Shown here: piece by piece, positions 17,647 through 28,971 of the stretch
How positions within the stretch are numbered: position 1 is the first letter of the stretch
Layout: each line of letters begins with the position of its first letter
Source of the DNA: Alkalihalobacillus sp. LMS39
GTDB lineage: Bacteria; Bacillota; Bacilli; Bacillales; Bacillaceae_F
Assembly: GCF_022812285.1 (NCBI RefSeq)
Contig: NZ_CP093300.1
Location: 1,798,001-1,862,000, forward strand
Reading direction: 5' to 3'
DNA length: 64,000 nucleotides
Program-made: the position numbers and the translations under genes
Notes under the pieces: generated by a model
The model's input: the letters and a program-made list of their open reading frames with translations, nothing else
Databases searched by the model: none
What the model was told of the DNA's origin: nothing

Positions 17647-18153
17647 ATGGAATTTAATCCCATATGGTTAATCATTATTTTAGGTGCATTATGGAACTTG
17701 TTTAGCCGAAGTGCGGAACAAAAGAAAGAACAGCAACCTAAGAAACCACAGCAACAAGAACAAGAAAAACGGAACATCGACTGGGAAGAGATTTTTACTC
17801 AAGCTGAACAACAGCCGCAACAAGAAAACTCTCGACCAGCGCCACTACAACCGACAATTGATACAGAAACGATAACACAGCATGTAGAAGACAAACGAAC
17901 AGAACTGCAAAAGGAACGCGACATATTAAAGAAAAAACAAGAGTTGCTTCAAAAGAAAGCGGAAGCGGGTTTAACCTTCATGAATGATCCGATTCGGCAA
18001 AGTCCAATTGAATCACGAGAAATTGGAAAACCGCCTTCTTTACAGCTACATTTTTCTGAGTTAACGCGAGAAGATGCAATGAAAGCTGTCGTTTGGTCGG
18101 AAGTATTAGGAAAACCAAAGGCGAAGCAACCGAGAAGAAGTGTTCGAATATAA
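17647..18153 (+). CDS. Small membrane-anchored protein at the yqfB position
   Basis: 168 residues; I recognise no domain. One N-terminal membrane segment (about 4-20) is followed by a Gln/Lys/Glu-rich, probably disordered or coiled-coil region and a short more ordered C-terminus with a basic end (KAKQPRRSVRI). It is the third gene of the sigma-W operon, where B. subtilis has yqfB, so homology by position is possible. The start ATG has AAAGGAGAG upstream. A strong terminator follows. Confidence 0.7.
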   Translation: MEFNPIWLIIILGALWNLFSRSAEQKKEQQPKKPQQQEQEKRNIDWEEIFTQAEQQPQQENSRPAPLQPTIDTETITQHVEDKRTELQKERDILKKKQELLQKKAEAGLTFMNDPIRQSPIESREIGKPPSLQLHFSELTREDAMKAVVWSEVLGKPKAKQPRRSVRI

Positions 18154-18158
18154 AAAAA

Positions 18159-18201
18159 GGAGCCACAAACGTGATTATCGCGTTTGTGGCTTCTTTTTTT
18201 A
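18159..18201 (+). terminator. Terminator of the yqeZ-floA operon
   Basis: GCCACAAACG pairs with CGTTTGTGGC around a 9-nt loop, extended by wobble pairs, followed by seven T residues. Confidence 0.92.
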
Positions 18202-18214
18202 AAAGATAAGAAAG

Positions 18215-18347
18215 ATAAAAATTTTGGTCTAGCAGCTAAGTTTTGAAAGTTTAATCTAGAATAGCGAAGGCTTTTGCACCTGCGCGTTTCAACCGAAGAA
18301 GAGCATTTGGGGGTTCACTGTCAAAAGCGGGCAGGGGTCCGCACTTC
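18215..18347. repeat. Long dispersed repeat, copy A
   Basis: About 133 bp starting ATAAAAATTTTGGTCTAGCAG and ending near GGGCAGGGGTCCGCACTTC. It is nearly identical to 18637-18767 (422-bp offset) and shares end modules with 39806-39880. The 798-bp gap 18154-18951 holds this copy, a four-unit element and copy B; I see no gene in it. Confidence 0.9.
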
Positions 18348-18362
18348 TCTTGTAGCGAAAAG

Positions 18363-18390
18363 ACCCAAGTGAATCATTCAACACTTGGGT
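18363..18390. repeat. Hairpin after repeat copy A
   Basis: ACCCAAGTG and CACTTGGGT form a perfect 9-bp stem around 10 nt. There is no clean T-run, so terminator activity is uncertain. Confidence 0.5.
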
Positions 18391-18433
18391 TGGGTTTATC
18401 GCGTTAGCAATTTTGTTGTTTATGGTAAGTATG

Positions 18434-18614
18434 CGGCCATGAAAACCGTTATCTGTGAACATGGCTAGCGTTTTGGAACGTTGGTGGACACAGGAGCAGT
18501 TAATCATAATATATCACTAGGAATAGAGTTGTTTTTGCGTGAATAAGAGCTCCTGTGGCCGCTAAAAAACGGAAACCCGTATAAAGTTCACAAATAACGG
18601 CTGCTCTGACCGCA
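18434..18614. repeat. Four-unit TARCGG-N6-TGTCCG element, copy 1
   Basis: Four degenerate 18-nt units at 18434 (-), 18485 (-), 18544 (+) and 18595 (+), for example TAACGGTTTTCATGGCCG (reverse complement of the first). Start-to-start spacing is 51, 59 and 51 bp. The same order and spacing recur at 39581 and 61778. This copy is the most diverged and lies between repeat copies A and B. Confidence 0.7.
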
Positions 18615-18636
18615 AAAATGAGACAAATGAGGGAGT

Positions 18637-18806
18637 ATAAAAATTTTGGTCTAGCAGCTAAGTTTTGAAAGTTTAATCTAGAAGAACGAAGGCTTTTGCA
18701 CCTGCGCGTTTCAACCAAGAAGAGAACTTGGGGTTCACTGTCAAAAGCGGGCAGGGTTCCGCACTTCGCCGCTTAAAAAGAAAAAGATGCTCTCGCGTTT
18801 TTCTTT
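18637..18806. repeat. Long dispersed repeat, copy B, with terminal hairpin
   Basis: Near-identical to copy A through 18767, then continues into the hairpin module (GATGCTCTCGCGTTTTTC-like) around 18785-18804. A and B form a direct repeat enclosing the four-unit element. Confidence 0.88.
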
Positions 18807-18951
18807 ATTTTTAGAAACAAAGAATCGGAACTTGTGACAGTTGTTTGCAAGCGAAAAATGAGAATTCAGAAAAGAAACGGACAAAATCGACTTTTTAGTG
18901 ATAGTGGACCATCTTTCTTCATAAAAATGAGAGGAGAGGAGGTCTTGATGC

Positions 18952-19239
18952 ATGAAAAAATGGCAGCAACGAATGAGGAAATGGATAACAAATCAGATGG
19001 ACCTTCCAGCTGATGTGCTCATGGACCTACCGCGAATTACGATGATTGGACAATTACATATTTATATTGAAAATCATCGTGGTGTTCTTCAATTTTCAAA
19101 TGAAGAACTGCGGTTGTTACTATCCCAAGGACAAGGACAGTTAATTATTAAAGGGGAACAATTTGTCATCAAAACGATTCTTCCTGAAGAATTGTTACTG
19201 GAAGGGAAAATCGACCAGGTCCTATATATTAACGAATAA
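18952..19239 (+). CDS. yqfC: Sporulation protein YqfC
   Basis: 95-residue member of the YabP/YqfC family. The protein is soluble and beta-rich, with the DLPRITMIGQLHIYIENHRG core and the LLLEGKIDQVLYI end. In Bacillus yqfC is expressed in the mother cell and precedes yqfD, exactly as here. The start ATG follows GAGGAGAGGAGG with 9 nt. A CATAAAAAT at 18920 could be part of a sigma-E -10, but no convincing -35 was found. Confidence 0.88.
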   Translation: MKKWQQRMRKWITNQMDLPADVLMDLPRITMIGQLHIYIENHRGVLQFSNEELRLLLSQGQGQLIIKGEQFVIKTILPEELLLEGKIDQVLYINE

Positions 19240-19269
19240 ATTTATGATTTTGATCTTAGGGGGATAAAG

Positions 19270-20457
19270 ATGAAGAACGGGTGGGTGTCTTATTTAAAAG
19301 GTTATGTCAAAATGAGAATCGATGGACCTTATGGTGAACGATTTTTGAATCGTTGTATTCAAAAGAATATCGATTTATGGAATATTAAAAGATTAGGGAA
19401 TGAACGAATTGTATGTTATATCTCTCTTGAAGATGCCAAAAGAGTAAAAGAAATTGTGAAACAAACAGAATGTAAAGTGACATTTATGGAGAGACGCGGT
19501 CTTCCTTTTTTACAAAAAAGTATGATAAAAAGAGGGGGATTCACTGCTGGAGTTGCCGGGTTTTTATTTCTTCTATTTGTCCTATCCAATGTTGTGTGGA
19601 ACATTTCTATTGAAGGGGCTTCACCAAAGGTGGAGCACCAACTTCAACAAGTTGTAGCTGACCTTGGGATTAAACGTGGGAAATTTATGTTTGTTCTTCC
19701 AAGTGTAGAAGAGATTCAAAAAGAAGTGTCAGACCGAATAGAAGATGCCACATGGGTTGGAGTTCGCTTAAATGGGACGACCTTTCACTTTGAAGTCGTT
19801 GAGCAAACATTACCTGAAGAAAAAGAATTAATCAGTCCGCGCCACTTAGTAGCTACAAAAAAAGCGATTGTTCATGATTTATTTGTAGAAAAAGGCCAAG
19901 CATTAGTAAAGCCAAATGAATTCGTAAATGAAGGGGACATTCTCGTTTCAGGGTTTATTGGAAAAGAAGGGAAGACAGAAATTGTCCCAGCTCAAGCAGA
20001 AGTCTATGGCGAAATTTGGTACAAGTCAGACGTGTCCATCCCGTTAGAAGCAACGTATGATACTTTAACAGGTAATTATGAGAAAAAGCATTATTTAAGT
20101 TTTTTTGGAACGGACATTCCTTTTTGGGGGTTTTTTGGAGAGAAATATAATGAATATGAGATTTTTGAAAGAAACTATTCATTTCGACTTTTAAATTGGA
20201 CGCTTCCTGTACAGTATAAGAGTAAGCGATGGCTTGAAAAGCAAACAACAGAAATGACGTACACGGAAGAGGAAGCAAAAGAATTAGCTAAAAAGCGGGC
20301 AAAAGAAGAATTGAAAGATAAAATTCAAGAGGATGCCACAATAAAAGGTGAAAAAGTTTTGCACGAGAGTGTTGAGAATGGTAAAGTTAAATTAACGATT
20401 CATTACCAAGTAATAGAAGAAATTACATCGGCACAACCGATTATTCAAGGAGACTGA
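19270..20457 (+). CDS. yqfD: Sporulation protein YqfD
   Basis: 395-residue membrane protein of the YqfD (spore IV-like) family with one clear membrane segment at about residues 95-112. The N-terminal part is cytoplasmic, and the large external part ends in an Ala/Lys/Glu-rich helix. It is paired with yqfC in spore formers and is required in some species for late sporulation. The start ATG has AGGGGGATAAAG upstream; phoH follows 5 bp after the stop. Confidence 0.9.
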   Translation: MKNGWVSYLKGYVKMRIDGPYGERFLNRCIQKNIDLWNIKRLGNERIVCYISLEDAKRVKEIVKQTECKVTFMERRGLPFLQKSMIKRGGFTAGVAGFLFLLFVLSNVVWNISIEGASPKVEHQLQQVVADLGIKRGKFMFVLPSVEEIQKEVSDRIEDATWVGVRLNGTTFHFEVVEQTLPEEKELISPRHLVATKKAIVHDLFVEKGQALVKPNEFVNEGDILVSGFIGKEGKTEIVPAQAEVYGEIWYKSDVSIPLEATYDTLTGNYEKKHYLSFFGTDIPFWGFFGEKYNEYEIFERNYSFRLLNWTLPVQYKSKRWLEKQTTEMTYTEEEAKELAKKRAKEELKDKIQEDATIKGEKVLHESVENGKVKLTIHYQVIEEITSAQPIIQGD

Positions 20458-20462
20458 GGTTA

Positions 20463-21446
20463 TTGTCAGAAATGAAACTAATTCAATTAGAGGCAAAAGA
20501 CCAAACGGAAACACAAACATTATTTGGACCCAATGACGTTCATTTGAAAAGAATCGAAGAAAAATTAGGTATCTCCATTACAACAAGAGGTGAAACGGTT
20601 TCGGTCCTAGGAGACGACAAACAAGTTGAAACCGTTGCAAATGTATTGCAAACATTGCTTACATTGCTTCGGAAAGGGGTATCCATTTCTGAACGTGATG
20701 TTGTTTACGCGATTCAATTAGCAGAAAAAAATATGTTAGAAGAAATCGTAAACTTATATGGCGAAAAATTGGCTGTGAATACAAAAGGAAAACCGATTGT
20801 TGTTAAAACGCTTGGACAGAAGCATTATGTTTCATCGATTCAAAAACGGGATATGGTGTTTGGGATTGGTCCTGCTGGTACAGGAAAAACATTTTTAGCT
20901 GTCGTTATGGCTGTTACAGCATTAAAGGATGGACGAGTCAAAAAAATTGTGTTGACCCGCCCTGCTGTGGAAGCCGGAGAAAGCTTAGGTTTTTTACCAG
21001 GTGACTTGAAAGAAAAAGTTGACCCTTATTTACGACCGTTGTATGATGCCTTACATGAAGTGTTAGGTACAGAGCATACAACAAGACTAATGGAACGAGG
21101 AACCATTGAAGTAGCTCCTCTTGCATATATGAGAGGGCGAACATTGGATGATTCGTTTGTCATATTAGACGAAGCACAAAATACAACACAAGAACAAATG
21201 AAAATGTTTTTAACTCGGCTGGGATTTGGATCAAAGATGGTCATTAATGGGGACTTAACACAAGTTGATTTACCTAAAGGGAAAAAGTCAGGATTAAAAG
21301 TCGCCATTCAAATATTAGAAAAAGTGAATGAGATAGATTTTATTTACTTACAACCAACAGATGTTGTCCGTCATACACTCGTGCAAAAGGTGTTAAATGC
21401 ATATGAGCATGCTGAGGAAAAAGAAAAGGGAAGTCAGCAACAGTAA
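20463..21446 (+). CDS. phoH: PhoH-like ATPase
   Basis: P-loop ATPase of 327 residues with an N-terminal KH-like segment, Walker A GPAGTGKTF and Walker B FVILDEAQNTT. The family is linked to RNA metabolism (neighbour of ybeY and era in many genomes), without a settled reaction. The TTG at 20463 is favoured by GGAG ten nt upstream; an ATG at 20472 is an alternative. Its stop codon is inside a 10-bp hairpin. Confidence 0.9.
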   Translation: MSEMKLIQLEAKDQTETQTLFGPNDVHLKRIEEKLGISITTRGETVSVLGDDKQVETVANVLQTLLTLLRKGVSISERDVVYAIQLAEKNMLEEIVNLYGEKLAVNTKGKPIVVKTLGQKHYVSSIQKRDMVFGIGPAGTGKTFLAVVMAVTALKDGRVKKIVLTRPAVEAGESLGFLPGDLKEKVDPYLRPLYDALHEVLGTEHTTRLMERGTIEVAPLAYMRGRTLDDSFVILDEAQNTTQEQMKMFLTRLGFGSKMVINGDLTQVDLPKGKKSGLKVAIQILEKVNEIDFIYLQPTDVVRHTLVQKVLNAYEHAEEKEKGSQQQ

Positions 21447-21478
21447 GACCCTCAAATCTCTTGAGGGTCTTCCGTTTT
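21446..21478 (+). terminator. Hairpin at phoH stop, weak terminator
   Basis: AGACCCTCAA pairs perfectly with TTGAGGGTCT around 5 nt. The stem starts on the last base of the phoH stop codon. The following TTCCGTTTTC is a poor T-run, so partial termination or attenuation before pgpH is likely. Confidence 0.6.
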
Positions 21479-21524
21479 CATACTGAAGGGAAACAGGTAA
21501 AGAAGAACGAAGGTGGTGAAACCG

Positions 21525-23717
21525 ATGAGAAAACGAGCACCGATTGACAATATTAGATGGTGGAATCGAATCAAAGACCACCGATATATACGGATTATAC
21601 TATTTATGACATTAGGGATTGTTTTATTTTTAGCAATGCTTGACAATGTCACACCAGAACGACTTGATATTCAAATGTCATCGATTGCTGATAGAGATAT
21701 CCGTTCACCAATAACAGTTGAGAATAAAGTGGCAACAGAACAAAAACGAAAAGAAGCGGTTCAAGAAATTCGCCCAGTTTATTCGCAAAAAACTGAATAT
21801 GCACAACTGCAAATTGAAAAAATTAATGACATCTTTGAATTAATTAAACAACAAGCCCATGAGGAAGTTGTAGATGAAGATGCTGAGGATGCTGATGAAC
21901 AAGAAGGGCTACAAGAAGAAGAAAACTTGGAAGAAAAATTAGAATATGTGCAAAACGTCATTTCTACAGGGACGAGTAATGATTTATCAGATGAGACGAT
22001 TTTAACATTACTTCAAGCGAATGAGACACAATTACAAATGGCTCGTGAAACGACGAAAAACGTCGTATATGAAGTGATGAGTCAACGTATTGCAATTAAT
22101 GATTTAGCGGATGCAAAGCAATCGGTTCAAGAAAAAATTGCGATCTCTACGGTAAGTAGCCGGTTACATACTGCGATGATTGAGCTTGCTCAATTCGCGA
22201 TTATTCCAAACTATATTTATGACGATCAAGCAACAGAACGACTGCAGCAAGAAGCTGTTGAACGAGTTGAACCTGTGATTATTCGTGAAGGGCAACTATT
22301 AGTGAAAGCTGGAGAAATGGTCAATCATGAAGTATATGAACAATTACGATTAGTTGGGCTTCTAGACGATCAATTTAACGGATATCCATATGCTGGTCTT
22401 GCCATACTAATATTATTAATGATTGGGATGCTAGCTTATTATTTAAATGAAGCCCAAACAAGTGTGAAAACAAACAATAGCCATCTACTAATGTTTGTTC
22501 TTATCTTTTTTGTGACGCTTGTCGTTATGAAAATCACAAGTTTATTAGAGAATTTAGATTATCCTGGTGTTGGATTGATTGTTCCTGTTGCGGTTGGCTC
22601 CATGTTACTAACGATGCTTCTTCATGAGCGAGTGGCGTTGTTTGCGAGTATTTTCTTTGCTGTCGTTGCCAGCATTTTATTTAACAATGAAACCGTAGGA
22701 ACATTTAATTTTCAATATGGGATTTATGTATTATTTAGCTCGTTTGCAGGTGTGTATTTTTTAGGGAAAACAAATAAAATTTCTCGCATTCTTCAAACGG
22801 GGTTATTTATCTCTTTTATAAATATATTAACCGTCATGGCCATTTTATTATTAAAAAGTTTTCAACAAAGTGGTTTGGAAATTGGCATGCATCTTGGGTT
22901 TGCTTTTCTGTCGGGTTTTCTTGCTGCTGTATTAACACTTGGATTGTTACCATTTTTTGAAGCTGGGTTTGGAATTTTATCAACAACGAAGTTAATTGAG
23001 TTATCCAATCCAAATCATCCGTTATTACGTAAAATCCTTTTGGAAGCTCCAGGAACATATCATCATAGTGTCGTTGTTGGAAACTTGGCCGAAGCCGCTT
23101 GTGAATCTGTTGGTGCAAATGGGTTATTAGCCAGAGTAGGATCTTATTATCATGATTTGGGGAAAACGAGAAGACCACATTTTTTCATTGAAAATCAAAT
23201 GAAGATGGAAAACCCCCATGATAAAATTTCACCACAGTTAAGTAAAACGATTATCATTTCACATCCTTATGATGGAGCAGAGTTGCTTCGTGAGTATAAA
23301 ATGCCAAAGGAAATTGTTGATATTGCAGAACAACACCATGGAACAACTTTATTGAAATTCTTTTACCATAAGGCAAATAAAGATTGTGATAACCCCATAC
23401 CAGAATCGCAGTTCCGTTATCCTGGACCGAAAGCCCAAACGAAGGTTGCTGCGATTGTCGGAATTGCTGATTCTGTTGAAGCTGCTGTACGCTCAATTTC
23501 AAAGCCTACGCCAGATAAAATCGAAAATTTAGTCCGAAAGATTATTAACGACCGTCTTGAAGATGGGCAATTTGATGAGTGTGACTTAACAATGAAAGAA
23601 TTAGATAAGATAGCGATCTCCATATGTGAAACATTACAAGGAACATTCCATTCTAGAATTGAATATCCAGAAGACGTAAAAGAAAAAAAGGGTGAGTCGA
23701 ATGGGAATAGAAATTGA
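21525..23717 (+). CDS. pgpH: Cyclic-di-AMP phosphodiesterase PgpH
   Basis: 7TM-HD receptor protein of 730 residues. One N-terminal membrane helix (about 22-40) is followed by a large extracellular domain with an acidic run, seven membrane segments (about 285-490) and a cytoplasmic HD domain. The HD motif is in SYYHDLGKTRRP, preceded by HHSVVVGNLAEAA. It hydrolyses c-di-AMP to pApA. The ATG at 21525 lies 8 nt after AAGGTGG; upstream GTG codons overlap that site. The 3' end overlaps ybeY. Confidence 0.93.
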   Translation: MRKRAPIDNIRWWNRIKDHRYIRIILFMTLGIVLFLAMLDNVTPERLDIQMSSIADRDIRSPITVENKVATEQKRKEAVQEIRPVYSQKTEYAQLQIEKINDIFELIKQQAHEEVVDEDAEDADEQEGLQEEENLEEKLEYVQNVISTGTSNDLSDETILTLLQANETQLQMARETTKNVVYEVMSQRIAINDLADAKQSVQEKIAISTVSSRLHTAMIELAQFAIIPNYIYDDQATERLQQEAVERVEPVIIREGQLLVKAGEMVNHEVYEQLRLVGLLDDQFNGYPYAGLAILILLMIGMLAYYLNEAQTSVKTNNSHLLMFVLIFFVTLVVMKITSLLENLDYPGVGLIVPVAVGSMLLTMLLHERVALFASIFFAVVASILFNNETVGTFNFQYGIYVLFSSFAGVYFLGKTNKISRILQTGLFISFINILTVMAILLLKSFQQSGLEIGMHLGFAFLSGFLAAVLTLGLLPFFEAGFGILSTTKLIELSNPNHPLLRKILLEAPGTYHHSVVVGNLAEAACESVGANGLLARVGSYYHDLGKTRRPHFFIENQMKMENPHDKISPQLSKTIIISHPYDGAELLREYKMPKEIVDIAEQHHGTTLLKFFYHKANKDCDNPIPESQFRYPGPKAQTKVAAIVGIADSVEAAVRSISKPTPDKIENLVRKIINDRLEDGQFDECDLTMKELDKIAISICETLQGTFHSRIEYPEDVKEKKGESNGNRN

Positions 23718-24171
23718 TATTAATGATGAAACAGAAAAGGTGGAATCAGAGCATTTTTCACTTATTAAAGAGGTTATTGTCGCAACGTTAGAGCATGAAA
23801 ACATAGAAGGAGAGATCGAAGTTTCTGTTTCGTTAGTAGATAATGATACAATCCGTGAAATTAACAAGGAATATCGAAATAAAGATGCCGTAACAGATGT
23901 TATTTCGTTTGCCTTAAATGACAATGAAGAGGAAGAGATGCAAATCGTTGGTGGAGAAGAGGTAAATATGCTCGGGGACATTATCGTTTCGATTCCCCGA
24001 GCCAAAGAACAAGCCGACCAATATGAGCATTCGTTTGAGCGAGAATTAGCTTTTTTAGTTGTTCATGGAACATTACATTTGCTTGGCTATGACCATATGA
24101 CAGAACAAGAAGAAAAAGAGATGTTTTCTCTTCAAGAGGAAATTCTACAGGCATATGGACTTAAAAGATAA
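23701..24171 (+). CDS. ybeY: Endoribonuclease YbeY
   Basis: Zinc-dependent rRNA maturation RNase, 156 residues. The metal site HGTLHLLGYDH near the C-terminus is complete, and the DVISFAL segment is conserved. The ATG at 23701 follows AAAAAGGGTGAG; a GTG at 23692 is possible. It overlaps pgpH by 17 bp and dgkA by 17 bp, so the three genes are translationally coupled. Confidence 0.93.
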   Translation: MGIEIDINDETEKVESEHFSLIKEVIVATLEHENIEGEIEVSVSLVDNDTIREINKEYRNKDAVTDVISFALNDNEEEEMQIVGGEEVNMLGDIIVSIPRAKEQADQYEHSFERELAFLVVHGTLHLLGYDHMTEQEEKEMFSLQEEILQAYGLKR

Positions 24172-24544
24172 AAACCGGTGGGGTTTAACACGTCTGTTGC
24201 GCTCGTTTGTTTATGCTTGGTCTGGGTTGCGTTATGTTTTAGTAAATGAACAAAATATGCGTATTCATCTGTTGATTGGTACTGTTATTATCTTTGTTTC
24301 CTTTATGCTAGACGTCTCAAAGCTAGAAAAGGTTATTCTTTTGCTTGTCATTGGTGTTGTATTTTCGTTAGAGGTCATGAATACAGCAATTGAGCGGACG
24401 ATTGATTTTGTGACGAATGAATATCATCCACTAGCCAAAATTGCAAAAGACATTGCAGCAGCTGCTGTGTTTGTATTTAGTCTTATTGCTGTTATCATTG
24501 GACTTATTATTTTACTACCGCCATTATTAGCTGTTTTTATTTAG
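24155..24544 (+). CDS. dgkA: Undecaprenol/diacylglycerol kinase DgkA
   Basis: Small integral-membrane lipid kinase, 129 residues with three membrane helices. The conserved NEQNMRIHL and EVMNTAIERTIDFV segments with the catalytic glutamates are present. In Gram-positive bacteria the preferred substrate is undecaprenol. It starts inside the end of ybeY. Confidence 0.92.
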   Translation: MDLKDKNRWGLTRLLRSFVYAWSGLRYVLVNEQNMRIHLLIGTVIIFVSFMLDVSKLEKVILLLVIGVVFSLEVMNTAIERTIDFVTNEYHPLAKIAKDIAAAAVFVFSLIAVIIGLIILLPPLLAVFI

Positions 24545-24574
24545 GGTGAAGCCAAGAGAGGAGTATCGACGTAA

Positions 24575-26608
<2,034 letters not shown>

Positions 26609-26812
26609 TTTGAAATCAAAAAGTAAAACTGTTAATAAAGATTTAATATTTTCGTCTCTGTTGAACCATTGTTTTTTCGTCTCAATATATTTAAGATAAT
26701 AATATACAAATGGAAATTTACAAAATTTCCATAACATGATTTTTGTAAACAAGGTCAAGCTATTATTATAGAGCGGTCTATTAATCCTTTTTATGAAAGG
26801 TGGAATCTCAAC

Positions 26813-26953
26813 ATGCTTGATTTTTCCTGGAAAGTATTTTCGAAGACAGGGAGCATTGACACATACTTGTTAATGAAGGAGCTAGAAAGAGATTTAGATG
26901 ACTCAGGTGATGAAGAGTTGGAAGAGCCGATGAACCAACTAGACGCTCATTAA
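26813..26953 (+). CDS. yqzL: YqzL family small protein
   Basis: 46 residues beginning [20 protein letters not shown], then an acidic helix. This matches the YqzL family, found between era and recO in Bacillus. GAAAGGTGG stands 10 nt before the ATG. The function is unknown. The 204 bp before it (26609-26812) hold no gene; a weak TTGTTT-N17-TAAGAT (26669-26697) could be its promoter. Confidence 0.8.
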   Translation: MLDFSWKVFSKTGSIDTYLLMKELERDLDDSGDEELEEPMNQLDAH

Positions 26954-26993
26954 CGTTCACACCTTGTTTTACATGAAAATAAGTGGTGACATT

Positions 26994-27758
26994 ATGCTAC
27001 AAAAAGCAGAAGGTATTGTAATTCGAACGATTGATTACGGTGAATCAAATAAAATTATTACTTTACTTACACGTGAGTTTGGCAAAATAGGTGTTATGGC
27101 ACGTGGGGCGAAAAAACCGAAAAGTCGGTTAACTTCAATTTCTCAATTATTCGGTCACGGATATTTCTTGTTTTATAAAAGTACGGGATTAGCGACGTTA
27201 CAACAAGGAGAAATTATTGAGTCTTTTCGAGAGGTTCGGAATGATTTATTTCGAGCCTCTTATGCTTCTTACGTTGTTGAATTAACTGACAAACTAACAG
27301 AGGAACGTCAGCCCCATCCAGCTTTATTTGATTTATTACAAAAAACATTGCATTATATTGATGAAGGAATAGACAGTGAAATATTAACGAGGATCTTTGA
27401 AGTGAAAATGTTCATTGTAGCTGGGATACAACCTGAACTTCATCAATGTGCATCATGTGGGCAAGTGGAAGGTGAATTTAGTTTTTCTATTAAGGAAGCT
27501 GGTTTCTTATGTCATCGATGTTATTTTAAAGATCCGCACCTTTTGAGAATATCACCTGCGACAATAAGGCTACTTCGATTATTTTCAACGATTAATTTAG
27601 ATAAGTTAGGTGCAATATCGGTAAAAAACGAAACAAAAAAAGAACTTGCGACAGTCATTTCATCTTATTATGATACATACTCTGGCATTCAGCTAAAATC
27701 TAAACGTTTTTTAGAACAATTAGAACGAATGGATGTAAATCAAGAAGATGAAAGTTGA
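26994..27758 (+). CDS. recO: DNA repair protein RecO
   Basis: Recombination mediator, 254 residues, that loads RecA on SSB-coated DNA with RecR. The N-terminal OB fold starts [21 protein letters not shown]... and a four-cysteine zinc site is formed by CASCG and CHRC. The frame continues upstream to 26964, but the ATG at 26994 with AAGTGGTGA gives the family start. The stop codon is embedded in the -35 of the glyQS promoter. Confidence 0.94.
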   Translation: MLQKAEGIVIRTIDYGESNKIITLLTREFGKIGVMARGAKKPKSRLTSISQLFGHGYFLFYKSTGLATLQQGEIIESFREVRNDLFRASYASYVVELTDKLTEERQPHPALFDLLQKTLHYIDEGIDSEILTRIFEVKMFIVAGIQPELHQCASCGQVEGEFSFSIKEAGFLCHRCYFKDPHLLRISPATIRLLRLFSTINLDKLGAISVKNETKKELATVISSYYDTYSGIQLKSKRFLEQLERMDVNQEDES

Positions 27759-27784
27759 CAGAGTGGTTTGAGATCGAGTATTAT
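27755..27784 (+). promoter_or_regulatory. Sigma-A promoter of glyQS
   Basis: TTGACA (27755-27760), 18-bp spacer, TATTAT (27779-27784). The -35 overlaps the recO stop codon, and the T-box leader begins shortly after. Confidence 0.8.
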
Positions 27785-27794
27785 TCAATTAATT

Positions 27795-27998
27795 ATATTG
27801 TGCAACGAAGGAAAGTAGTACTTATCCTCTTTGTTAAAAAGCGACTCTAGGGTGGTGTGAGCTAGAGAACAAATGATAAGGAAGGCAGTCTGGAGCACAG
27901 AGTTTTTGAAAGTGGCTTTTCAAAAGAAAAGCAAATAGGGTGGAACCGCGGGTAATCTCCCGTCCCTATGTCTTAAGACATAGGGACGGGAGTTTTTT
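27795..27998 (+). promoter_or_regulatory. Glycine T-box riboswitch with terminator
   Basis: The T-box sequence AGGGTGGAACCGCG is at 27937-27950. Stem I (CTTATC with GATAAG) presents the specifier in GGAAGGCAG; the GGC codon (27884-27886) decodes glycine, agreeing with the downstream genes. The terminator (27957-27992) has two 18-nt arms forming a perfect palindrome, followed by TTTTTT. Uncharged tRNA-Gly should favour the antiterminator and raise glyQS expression. Confidence 0.96.
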
Positions 27999-28013
27999 AT
28001 TTGAAAATATGAA

Positions 28014-28040
28014 ACGAAAAGACGCTCCCGCGTTTTTCTT
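28014..28040. repeat. GACGCTCCGCG-type hairpin repeat in the glyQS leader
   Basis: ACGAAAAGACGCTCCCGCG followed by TTTTTCTT lies between the T-box terminator and the glyQ Shine-Dalgarno, inside the transcribed leader. Confidence 0.8.
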
Positions 28041-28080
28041 ATTCGAGCATCTGTTAGGAAAAAATGAAGGAGGAAAACAA

Positions 28081-28971
28081 ATGAATGTGCAAACGATGAT
28101 TTTAACGTTGCAAAATTTTTGGGCTGATCAAAATTGTATCATCGCCCAAGCATATGATGTAGAAAAAGGAGCCGGAACGATGAATCCGATGACATATTTG
28201 CGAAGTATAGGTCCTGAACCTTGGAATGTCGCATATGTTGAACCATCCAGAAGGCCGGTAGATGGTCGTTATGGCGAGAATCCTAATCGTTTATATCAAC
28301 ATCATCAATTTCAGGTCATTATGAAACCATCTCCAGATAATATTCAAGAGCTTTATTTAGAAAGTTTAAAGCAATTAGGGATAAACCCACTTGAACATGA
28401 TATCCGGTTTGTAGAAGACAACTGGGAGGCACCGACGTTAGGGGCATGGGGATTAGGTTGGGAAGTTTGGTTAGATGGGATGGAAATCACTCAATTCACG
28501 TATTTCCAGCAAGTAGGTGGAATTGATGCTAATCCTGTTGCAGTTGAAATTACATATGGAATTGAACGGTTAGCATCTTATATTCAAGATAAAGAAAATG
28601 TATTTGATTTAGAATGGGTAAATGGATTTACATATGGCGATATCTTTTTACAGCCTGAATATGAGCATTCTAAATACACGTTTGAAGTTTCGGATAGTGC
28701 GATGTTATTCCAATTGTTTAGTACGTATGAGCAAGAAGCAAAACGTGCATTAGATGAAAAGCTTGTGTTCCCAGCATATGATTATGTTCTGAAATGTTCT
28801 CATGTGTTTAACTTATTAGATGCAAGGGGCGCCATTTCAGTCACAGAACGTACTGGGTATATTGGAAGAGTTCGAAATTTAGCCAGAACATGTGCCCGTG
28901 TTTATTATGATGAGCGAGAGCGTTTAGGGTTTCCGATGTTGAAACAGAAAGGGGAGTCAACAGATGAATAA
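28081..28971 (+). CDS. glyQ: Glycyl-tRNA synthetase alpha subunit
   Basis: 296-residue catalytic alpha subunit of the alpha2-beta2 bacterial GlyRS (class II). Conserved motifs are [20 protein letters not shown] near the start and [21 protein letters not shown]. The frame is open back to 27940, through the T-box terminator, which cannot be translated; the ATG at 28081 with GAAGGAGG is the start. It overlaps glyS by 8 bp. Confidence 0.96.
   Translation: MNVQTMILTLQNFWADQNCIIAQAYDVEKGAGTMNPMTYLRSIGPEPWNVAYVEPSRRPVDGRYGENPNRLYQHHQFQVIMKPSPDNIQELYLESLKQLGINPLEHDIRFVEDNWEAPTLGAWGLGWEVWLDGMEITQFTYFQQVGGIDANPVAVEITYGIERLASYIQDKENVFDLEWVNGFTYGDIFLQPEYEHSKYTFEVSDSAMLFQLFSTYEQEAKRALDEKLVFPAYDYVLKCSHVFNLLDARGAISVTERTGYIGRVRNLARTCARVYYDERERLGFPMLKQKGESTDE

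Noticed and set aside
18434-18614. Spaced short repeats resembling a CRISPR array
   Set aside because: Units alternate in orientation as minus, minus, plus, plus, are degenerate, number only four per site and have no cas genes nearby.
18289-18953. Several 70-codon minus-strand frames in the gap before yqfC
   Set aside because: They lie across the dispersed repeats, lack ribosome-binding sites and show no protein-like conservation.
27940-28080. N-terminal extension of glyQ
   Set aside because: It would be translated from the T-box sequence and its terminator; the family start and Shine-Dalgarno are at 28081.
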